From Symbiodinium natans (lineage: Eukaryota; Sar; Dinophyceae; Suessiales; Symbiodiniaceae), in NCBI GenBank assembly GCA_905221605.1, contig CAJNDS010002612.1, positions 1-42,500 on the forward strand: a DNA stretch of 42,500 nt, in the 5' to 3' direction. The position numbers and the translations under genes are program-made. Position 1 is the stretch's first letter. Each line of letters starts with the position of its first letter. Below are positions 22,001-32,849 of the stretch, one piece after another. The notes below the pieces were generated by a model. That model did not search any database. It was not told the DNA's origin and worked only from the letters and a program-made list of their open reading frames with translations.

Positions 22001-25000
22001 TTTAGGGTTTAGGGTTTAGGGTTTAGGGTTTAGGGTTTAGGGTTTAGGGTTTAGGGTTTAGGGTTTAGGGTTTAGTGCTGGGCATTGGGACCAAACTCGG
22101 AACTCAGGGCTTGTGCAAAGTCAGCATCTGAGGCTTCCATGGCGTATCGATTTTTCACTCCACTTGGCCTTCTAGGCGAGTAACATATCTGCACAACCTA
22201 TACAATGTGCTGCTTTGAATGGCTCCATGCCATTGTTTTTTTTTTGAAATACATGTTTTTCCTCACACTGGCTCAAGGTCCTTACGTAGCCCAACCCTTG
22301 GGTGTGTACAGCGGCGGGCAATCGGACCTTGTTCTTTACATGGCCTTCTTGTGAATCAACTTGACGCATCTGCACTCCTCCTCATTTTGGAGTCGAAGAC
22401 AAAATGTCCTCCTTGATGCGTCCTGTACTTACCCAAGCCTTGGGTCGCCGAAGGGAGTCCTATAGTACAAAGGGTAGCTCTCAGCACAGCACGAACAGTA
22501 CTTGATCTTGCGCAACTTGGCCTTGTTCGCGTGCCTCAGCCCATAGCACTCTTCTCGAACGTGGATCCTGTCCCCATGCTCCGACATCACGAATGGGGTC
22601 TGGAGGCATCTGAAGTCCATTCCTTCCCTCGCGGCTCGGGCCACCGTCACGCCCTCTTCTCCATCGGGCTGTTGTGGCATCGGGGTTGTAGAAGACGAAG
22701 AAGCGGGGTGCACCTCAGCTGTTGGATCTTGAGCCCTGACACCAGGCGGATCCCTTTGCTCTCCTTCATCTTCCAGCTCTGCCAGTTCACGATGTAGAGC
22801 ACGAACGGCCTGATCTCTGATTTTCATCAGCCTTCTTGTTCTTCTCATCGCCATTTCTTCTCGATCTCTCCACACCCACGCAACCAGCACCTTCACAAAC
22901 TCCCACACTCCGAGCAACGCCACTCCTCCGATGACCACGCATACGTAGAATTCCACGCTTCCATCCACCTCCACTGGCCTCTTGAGCACTTCTTCGGCCC
23001 GTGCCCCTTGCACTGACATCATCGCAATCATCAGCGCCATGATCTTCACCACCTCTTGTCTTGACGAGATTGTTTGTACTCGCGCCCCTTCATTGCCTCC
23101 TTCTTGTAGGAAAGCCTCTGCAGGTACCATACCCCACAAATCACGGAGCACAACCAACCGAGGAGCCGGCACCGGCTTGGTACCTAAGTCTGCTGGCTGT
23201 CCTTCTCCAGGCTCATGATGTAAGGACACGCGCTGGGCCAACACTTCTTGGCGAAGGAAACGTGCTCTCACGCGGAGGTGACGTGTTTTCCACGTCCCCG
23301 GGGCCGTGCTTGCAAGCCCCAGAGCTGCAGTGTTATCGACCTTTATGGCCTGGCATACATCGCTCTGCACCTCGGTGGCCCATGCTTGGATACCCAATCC
23401 AAGCTGATGCGCGGCGATCAACTCGTACAACTCCGCCTCCGCGGTAGACAGCGTTATCAGAGCTTGCCTTGTCATTCGCCATGCCACAAAGCCCCCAAAT
23501 AGCGATATAGCGCTGCAGCCGAAGGATTTTCCTCCTCCTGGCGCGAAGCTGGCGTCAGAGAAAGTCTCCACCGCATGCTGCGACCCTTTGTAGACCAAAC
23601 CCATTCCAGGCGTGTTGAGGAGGTAGCGACGCACGTGATGAGCCAAACGAAGAGCAGCCGTCGGGTTCCGCGTCGCCATTGCACAGACATAGCTCGTGGC
23701 AAAGCTTATGTCCGGTCTTGTTCGAGTGGCCAACCACAACAACTCTCCGGCAGCTGTTTGAGCCGCCCGAATTTGCTCCTCATCTGCTTCTCCCTCCTCC
23801 TGATCGCCCTCTTCTTCGTGCAGGATGAGGTCCTTTGTTGCGGGCACCTGCGCGGTCTTTTCGGTTTCCATGCCGTACTCCCGGATCAGGTCGGCGATGT
23901 ACCCACCCTGGCTGATGTGGTACTGGATCCTTCCATCGCGAACTCGGCCTTGCACCTCCATACCGAGGTATCTCACTGGCCTCTGACCCACCCACTCCAG
24001 GTCTGAGCACTTCCATCCTTCTTCTCCATCATCACCCTTTGTCAACCAGGAGTACATCTTCATGATCTCCTCATTCCCGCCCAGGAACATCACATCGTCG
24101 ACGTACACGATCATCATCGCAATGGTCTCTGTCTCGTCATCCATGGGAACCAATCTCCAAACCGCCGGATCCGTTTCCATCTGGACGAACCTGCATTCTC
24201 TTTGTCCCACATGGATTCTGGCCCTTCTTATCCGGCGATCACGAAAGTTGCCCCATAGTCTCGGCGCCTCCTTCAAGCCATAGAGGAGCCTCTCGACCAG
24301 ATATGCGGTGTTCGGTGGGGCGCACCCTGCATCCACAATCACCTTCGGGATCGTTATGGCGTACCGCACGCTGGACTCCGACATTGGGGTTAGAGTGAAC
24401 GCCGATGCGATGTCTGTGATTGCTGCCCCCCAGTTTCTTTGTGCAGCGAATGCTAATCCGCACCTCAAGCTTTCCGCACTGGCGGCCGTCGTGAACACCT
24501 CCGTCTCGCCCTTGATGTAGTTCCCGCAGATCACCAGCCTCGACTTCCTTTTGAACAATCCGGCGTCTCCGTTGCCCTCAAGGACCTCTTCCCCCTTCTT
24601 CTGGGTTACGTGCTCCCTCTCTTGCTCCGCCTGGTCTGCGATCGCTGCCACATCCGGAGGCTTGACCGTATGCACCGTCTTGGCCGGCACCAGCGTAATT
24701 TCTCCCCGATCTTGCATTCGCTTTGCTTCTGGGAGGGGAATCGGAACCAACGTCCCATTTCCTTCCAGGTGCGTGACCTCTTTCATGATGCTTGGCACCC
24801 ACTTGGGCAAATTCGCCTTAACCTCGGGAAGGGCGACCGTGTGTGTCACAGTGAGCGGCTCCTTCAATTCCTTCAAGATCCCCTCCACGTTCTCCGTGGT
24901 GACATCTGTTGCCATTTTTGCTAAACGAACCTTCACGTCGTTGATCGCCTTTACCGACCGCTCATTCTTCTCACCCACGTCCTCCGTCAGGATCTCTTGC

Positions 25001-28000
25001 ACGAAGTCCAATTCCTCTTCTGCATCCATGACCTTCTCATTCATCATCTCGTCCACTTCTTCACCTTCATCTTCTCGCTGATCAGCACATTTTGCCTCTT
25101 CAACGATCAACGCCCTTAGCGCCATTGCCCTTTCTTCCAGCCACAATCTCTCTTCTTTCCCCAAAGGCAGCGTTGGTACTGGTTCCTCGACCTTCTCCTT
25201 GCCCTTGTCTTCTTCTGGCTGGTATCGCAACGACCAATTCGTTCTCAAGCTGACTCGCCCTCCCGGGATCACCAACTCATCCTCCCTGGTTCCACCAAGC
25301 TCTTGGTCTCCCATTGCATGAGGTCGACAATCGATGGTCTCGTCCTTGGCGAGCTGCTCTAAAGGCCAACAACCAAGTCTTCGCAGGTAGTCAACCTTCT
25401 CTGGCTCCAGCTTGCACGCGGCGGCGATTGTAAAGCCCACAACCAGTATTCTGGGACCCTTTTCTCCAAGTACTGGCTCATGTAGACGTGAAGGATTTAC
25501 TTCCATTGGCCCCTTCATCTCGAAGATCTGGCCCGGCACCTCCTTCCCATTGAATCGCCGCGCCTCATACTTCCCCTTGAACTCATCTCCGACCTTCATT
25601 TCCTGCCACACACCGCTGCCCTTCGTCACATTCAGCGGCGATACCAAGTTGCTTGTTCCCTTCATGTTGTAGCTGTCCCGGTGGATAGGCATCACGGCAT
25701 TCTTCACCAGGGCCATCGAAGTGAAGGTCTCTCCGGGAAAATCATGTCGAAGCAACGCAGCGGCAGTTCGAACGTCCTCCTCATACTTCATAGTGGCGTT
25801 GGTCACGTTTACGATTCCTCCATGTTGGTAAGCCCCAAGCGTCACATACGCCACATCCTCGTCAGCCTCCGAAGTTTCGCGTAGCTGTGGTCGCTTGGCC
25901 ACAGCTTCTTTGCTGGTCCAAATATCTGACCCCAAAAGCCTCTTCACCAGCTGCTCCCTCGACATGTCCTGGTAGCCCTTCAGCTTTCTCACTTCTGGGT
26001 CACTCAAGGTCATCTTTCCCCTCACTCTTCTCGAAGGCTCCACCCAATCCACGGCATACTCCGGGGCAACCTCTTCGTACTCATCATCTCGAACAAGCCT
26101 TACATGTAGTGTCCGAAGCCACGTTCCATTTTCCAACAACACCACATGTCCTTCACGCACATCTTCGGTCGGGCCTAGGTACGTTCCTTTTTCCCACCTT
26201 GGGTCAAATGGGCCATGGGTCTTCTTCGACTTGATCCACACCACCGACCCAAAACGGATCTTTCTCATAGGCCTCGCCAACATCCTGCGGTTGTGAGCGT
26301 CGCAGGCTTCCTTCATTGCGCACGGCCAGAACTTCTTCTCGATACCGGCCGCCCCAAGCAACAATCTAGCCTTTGACTTCAACCACTTCACGCCTCCTTC
26401 CACCACAGAGTTCTGAGACGGCGCACACCCCTCCGTGAATGTCTGGAAGATGTCTCTCTCTCGACACCAACGGCGCAAAGGTTGCGTTCTGAACTCCTTG
26501 GCTCTATCCGAATGGATTCTGGCAAGCGGCATCCCCCATGACTTCAAAGTGACATAGATGTCTTGTACCGCCTCCAACACTTCTTTTCCGCGATGTTTCT
26601 CCAGCGGGATAGCAAACCTCAGGATCTGGAACTCATGGGGCTTCTTCAGGTCACCAACGAGTTTTTTCCATTCCTTTTCGCTTGCTTCTTCACCCTCGAC
26701 CAGGTCGTTCGCTTCATCTCCCTCCTCCTCATCTTCCATTTCAAACCAGTCCTCCTCCTGATCCCTTTGTGGACCAACTGCTTGTGGAACGCCTGGTGAA
26801 TCTGGATCGACTGCTTGTGGAACGCCTGGTGAATCTGGAGCGACTGCTTGTGGAACGCCTGGTGAATCTGGATCGACTGCTTGTGGAACGCCTGGTGAAT
26901 CTGGATCGACTGCTTGTGGAACGCCTGGTGAATCTGGAGCGACTGCTTGTGGAACTTCTCCTAAAGGGATGTCTTGATCCTTGGGGACAGAGTAACCCTT
27001 CGGGTAGATGTAGGTCCCAGCAAGCACAAACCTGTACTTTCGCCCCTTCTTCTCGTCTATGCCCAGGTCTCTGAAAGCTCCCGCGACATCTAGGCTCAAG
27101 ACGTAGGCGTCACGATGCAAGACCTTACGTGCCGGTCGTCCCGATCCTGAAGCCGCCAGGCAAACTGCACAGTCCCGGCGATAAGGCCAGTGACCAGCAT
27201 CGAGGTGATCCTTCCATCCAGCCGCTTCCTTTGCCGTCATCGCCCTCAGCTGCGCTGTTCCTTCCCACAGATGCCGTTGAAGTAGCGCCCGAGCAATTTC
27301 CTTGCGAAATCCAGGTGCCCACACTGCCATTGACGCCGACGAGGTAGGCCTTGGGGTCTCCCGTCGCGTGTCCCGAGCCCGGAGGTTCATCTGCATGTTC
27401 GCCAGGAATGCCGTTGGCTTTCGTTGCTCATGACCATACGCTCCTTGATCAAACTGGTACTTGACAAGCCCCAGCACCTCCTCCAGCTCTTCCATCAGAT
27501 GCGTCCTCCACACCGAAGGGCATAGCGACCACAGCTCGTTCCTCTCATCCAGAAATTCCCGCGGATCATCAGGGTGCTCAAAACCAAACCCCACCTTGTC
27601 GAACGTCCATTGATCGACCTCGTCCTCTTCCAAGCTCGCCTCCGCCACCAGCCACAGCCAGACCATCCTCAAAATGAGGCGATTGTCTGCCTTCACCATT
27701 TCACGATCATCAGGCCCAAGGTTCGGCAACCCCCACAAGTGCTCTGCCGATCTCACCGGCTTGGGCATCCTTGTACTTTCAGCACCAGTGTCCCGATACC
27801 TCAGGAGGGAGAACGTCCGGCATGGGGGGCCACCGATCACGGCCTTGATCTTTCTCTGCATTGCGGCCCACAACAGCAGCGCGTACACTTCCTTGTTGAG
27901 CAAGTCCCATCCCGTGGCGATATCGACCTCCAAGATCTCACCAGCCACATGCCTGATAGGGTCCCCTTTGACGCCTCGTCCAGCGAATAGATGAACCACC

Positions 28001-31000
28001 CATCCTTTGGCCCTCCACAACTGTCGCCGTCTCGAGCGGTTCAACGGCATCCTCTTCAAAAGCTTCCACGCTTCCTCTGGTGTCTTGGGAATGTACTCTA
28101 GGACGTCGGTCTTGTTCTCCACTGGGACGTGTTGCATGAACGGAGCCTCAAACACCGCCCGAAGCCCATCCGCCATGTCCCCCGAACGCACATACTCCTG
28201 CAAGTACCCCTTCCACCCTCCAGGATGCTTCTGCTTTGCCGCCACGATCGCAGTTCTGAGCTCCGCGATGGACTGCATGCTCGCCTCCACCTTCTGCGAC
28301 TCCAACTCTGCGATGAGCCTCAGCGCGTCGCACTCCCTCACCTCCGGACACGAGGACCGCGTGAACACCTGTATCTCCGGTCGTGAATCATGACGAAGTC
28401 TGCAACCTCGGCTGTTCCACACGAACTCGTACCCCAGGGACTTGACCAGCGAGCCCAGCGGCACGATAGGCTGTGCCTCCTCCGCCAGTATCACCCCACT
28501 CTGAGTCTGAGGAAGGCTCACCTTCTGATCCCCTGCAAGCGTGACTTCCGCGTTAAAGCAGCTATCAAGTTCACTTCGAGACGTTGCAGGGCGTAGTGCG
28601 TGGGTTGCTCCGGAATCCAGCAGCCCCATTCTTTCTTCCTCATTGAAGGTCTTCTTCAAGCCCACGTTCTTCATGGCTGCTTCCCAGTCAACGCTCTTCT
28701 TCAGAGGTGGAAGATCATCTAGATCTCTTTCGGGGCATCGCAAGACCTTCAATGTTGGTGCCTTCTGCTGGCCCTCAATGAATGCCTTCATCATACGGTG
28801 AGCGCTCTCCAGAAGTTGCTCCACTGGCACGCCCTGAACTGGGTCTTCCATTGTTGTGCTCCCCGAACTTGACGCAGGCACAGATGTAGATGCCGAAGAC
28901 GACACTTCCGCCTCCACCACCTTCTGGATCGAGGGCGTCTCCGGTGGCCCTTCTGGTTTTTTCGGCGAGCCACTTCCACTCTTCGGCGTGGATGGCGAAG
29001 GTCCTTGCTGCTCGTTCTTCACCTTGGTGGGACACGTTTTTGAGGTGTGCTGCTTACTCCCACATGTCCAGCACCTCTCTCTCTTGTCCTTGTCCATAGC
29101 GTGCTCGAATTTGCATGCCTTGCCACGTCGACACCCTTCATCCGTGAGAAAAAACCTGCAGGGCTTCAACTGACCTCCTCCTTGGGAACCATCACGTTGA
29201 GCTCCCGGCTGATCATTCTTCCCACCGATGGCTCTCATCTTCGGGGTCGCCGGTCCATTACTGCCTGCGTCACCCCCGGCTCCACCGCCCTTCCTTGGCC
29301 CCTTCCGCATCGCCAACTGCTCAAACTCGGCCAAGTACGCCCGGTGAATCGCAAGCACGCCATCTACCGAGGGGGTGATGTCTACCTTGAGGTGGTATCT
29401 CAGCAGCTGCATCCGAAAGGTCACTTCCGCGTTCTCCTGGAGAGGTTTGCGAACCAAGCCGTCGAGCGCCTTCAAGAGAATCGACGGATCCGGCGTGATC
29501 AACGCTAAGTCCTTCGCCCTCTGATACACCCGGTGCCATAGACGAAGCATTTCCACCGCCTCTTGAGGTGACGTGGCTCCCCCTGGTTCTTCCAACCTTT
29601 TCAGCAACTGAGACTTCTCCGTCGCTGAACCCGGGCGGTACAACACCATGAGCCGGCACAACACCTCCAATGTCGATCTCGCCCTCGTCGCCACCAGTTC
29701 CCGCCTGATCTCCTCCGGGACAGCTCCCAGAATCATGCTGACTCCTCTCCTGTCAACACGAACCCACCTGTTGTCCGAGAGCTCCTTCGGCGCGGTCGGC
29801 TTCAACGAGATCCTCACAAACTGGTCCGCCGCCTGGTACTGGTCATAGTAGGCTTGCGCTGCCTCCCGGACCAATCCCCACCATTCAGCAGATCCTGCAC
29901 TGATATCCCCCATGACATTCTCCAAGCAATGAAGCCAGTCCCCGAAGTCCACTGAGGCCGCGTCACTCATCTCCGGAAGCTTCGGCATCTCCACCGACAC
30001 TCGGCCCACTTCTTCTTGATTCTTGGCTGTCTTCCCGGAGATCACCTTCTCAAGACCTTCCAAGAGCTTCGTGACTGTGTCTGTTGTAGCCTCACTCCTT
30101 GGATGCGGCCCCACTCCCGCACTGGAGGCTCGTGACGCCTCCCCCTGCAGCGTAACCCCCTTTCCAGCGGCCATTGCACCTCCTCGGCCTCCATGAAGAT
30201 ATCCGCCATACACTTCTGGCTCTCCCATTGGACTGCTCGGAACACCCTCGAACTCCACGCGCTTCAGAGCTGCTGGTAGCGGAGGCGGTCTCACATCCGG
30301 GGCGAAAGGGCTCTTTGCTCTTCCACCGACCTCACCAGAAGCTGAAGGTCTAGACAAGGGCACCACAGGAGCAGTTGACACCTGAGTCATATTCGGCAAT
30401 GTAGATGCAGTGCCCGACACCTGTGACATAGGCCATGACGTAGGTGCGACGCCCGATACCTGTGACATAGGCAATGACGTAGGTGCAACGCCCGACTCCT
30501 GTGGCATAGGCAGTGACGTAGGTGCAACGCCCGACTCCTGTGGCATAGGCAGTGAAGTAGGTGCAGCGCCCGACACCTGCGACATAGGCAGTGAAGTAGG
30601 TGCAGCGCCCGACACCTGCGACATAGGTAGTGAAGTAGGTGCAACACCCGATGTCGCCCTCAATCTCTCCACCTCCATCCGCAGACGACTCGCTTCATGC
30701 CTGCTCGCTTCCAACTGCCCCAGGATCCCCTGCATCTGCCGCTTCACCTCCATCTCCACCGCCTCCTTGGTGCTGTCCCCGGAGCTTCCATCCCCTGACT
30801 GAGGGCCTCGAGCTCCCTGAGCGCTCCCATAGAGAAGCGGCGCTCTTCCCTCCATTTCCTGCATCTGCCTCCACTGTTCCTGCGAGAACAACGAGTCCCC
30901 CGGAGAATCTTCCGGAGTCGGCCTTGCCAGAGCCCTCTGCCTTGTCCTCGATGGCGTCGGCGAAGGAAACGGAGAAGGGGCCCACAGAGGGCCTGTCTGG

Positions 31001-32818
31001 TGCTGGGATCTCATCTCCTGAAAGAACGTCCCAATACGCTGCATCCATGCTGGAATGTTCCTTCTGCTTCCGAAGGCTTCCAGGCTCCATGCAGCAGCTT
31101 CCGACATGTTCGCGTCGGTCGTTGTGACCCCACCCATAACCAGAGTTCGGGCATCATGTTCCACTTGGCGTCCGCTCGGCGCTGCTGTCGCCATCCCGAC
31201 CAGCTCACCTCGCTGCCCATCCATGGACCATCCCGTCTGGCTCGCCGGGGAAGACACCATCATAGCCCTCATTGCCAACGATGTCTCACCAGGCCCTGGT
31301 AGTTCATGGCTCCCAACCTCGCCCAATCGCGGTTCTTCACGTGCGCTAGCGGTATTTGGGCTCATACCCTGCTGGGCATTGGGACCAAACTCGGAACTCA
31401 GGGCTTGTGCAAAGTCAGCATCTGAGGCTTCCATGGCGTATCGATTTTTCACTCCACTTGGCCTTCTAGGCGAGTAACATATCTGCACAACCTATACAAT
31501 GTGCTGCTTTGAATGGCTCCATGCCATTGTTTTTTTTTTTGAAATACATGTTTTTCCTCACACTGGCTCAAGGTCCTTACGTAGCCCAACCCTTGGGTGT
31601 GTACAGCGGCGGGCAATCGGACCTTGTTCTTTACATGGCCTTCTTGTGAATCAACTTGACGCATCTGCAGTTTAGGGTTTAGGGTTTAGGGTTTAGGGTT
31701 TAGGGTTTAGGGTTTAGGGTTTAGGGGTTGAGGGTTTTAGAGGTTTAGGGTTAAGCTTTTAAGGGTTTCGGGTTTTAAGGTTTTAGGTAGTAGGGGTTTA
31801 GGGGTTTAAGGTTTTAGGTAGAAGGCGTTTAGTGCTTCAGGGGTTTAGGGTTTAGGGGTTCAGTTTATTCCGGAATTTTCAGGGTTGATGGTTCGGAGTT
31901 GAGGGTGTTTAGGGCCCAGGGTTGTGGGCACTGAGGGTTTAGTTGTTAATGTGGCTTTGGAGTGTTTCCTCAACCCCCTCAAACCCTACTGAAACCACAA
32001 TTTTCACATCCCCTAAACTCAAAACTAAACCTGAATCTCAGGGTGTAGCGTTTACCCCATCTCCGCTGAACCTAAACCCTCAACACCCAAGAGGCCAATA
32101 CAGGAGCGCCTTATAAACCATAACCCTAAACCCAAAACCCTAAATACTAAACCCTAAACTAAAACATCAAACCCTAAACCCTATGAGACCCCTTAACCCT
32201 AAACCCTACGAGATCCCTCAACTCTAAACCCTATGAGACCCCTCAACCTTTGAAACTCAGAACTCCGTGCCCTTCAGGCGCTGCTGTAGCTCACGACGTC
32301 CCCAGCGACTGATGCCTCTTCCATCGCGCCCAGGAATCTGAGAGCCAGAGTCCGCTGGCCTCAGCTACCCTAAACCCTAAACCCTAAACCCTAAACCCAA
32401 TGGTTTCCGTGCTGGGAGCGGTCCTCAACTGCTGGTCTTTGTGCCTTTTGGGGGGGGGGGGGGGGCTTGGGGCGGAATCTTGGAGCCAGGATCCGGTGGC
32501 AACTGGGGTTTCTTGTAGCTTTTTCTTTTTTTTTTTTTTGGGGGGGGGGGGGGGTCTGAGGGTTTAGGGTTCAGAGTTGAAGGTTTAACCCTAAACCCGG
32601 CCTAAACTCAAACGCTAAACCCTAAACCCTAGACTCCCTAAACCCTAAACTTCGTTGTAGGGGTTGTGGGAACTTCGCAGTTGTTGGGGGTTTGCAGGGA
32701 GTTTTAAGGGTTAAGGTTTCAGAGCTTTAGAGCTTTATAGCTTTCAGGGATTCAGGGGCCTCTTTCTTTGGGGGGGGGGTTCAGGGTTTAAGGCTTGAGG
32801 GATTAGGGGTTTTGGGGG

Positions 32819-32849
<31 letters not shown>

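Larger units (their letters stand above)
22076..31669 (-). mobile_element. Ty1/copia-type LTR retrotransposon, complete
   Basis: A complete element of 9594 bp in the same orientation as the PPR gene. It is bounded by direct repeats of 299 and 300 bp, each TG...CA, that appear identical except for one base in a poly-T run. The single frame is open throughout. The order integrase before reverse transcriptase is Ty1/copia. Both flanks are telomere-like repeat, left ...GTTTAG and right GTTTAG..., which fits a 6-bp target duplication (or 13 bp; the repeat makes this ambiguous). Near-identical LTRs and an intact frame indicate a recent insertion. It sits in the 10.3-kb intron between PPR exons 32282-32359 and 21873-21940. 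Confidence 0.95.

Noticed and set aside
22531-31477. Numerous open frames of 60-180 codons on the plus strand and in other minus frames across the retrotransposon
   Set aside because: They are shadows of the long gag-pol frame in GC-rich DNA; none has a recognisable domain.
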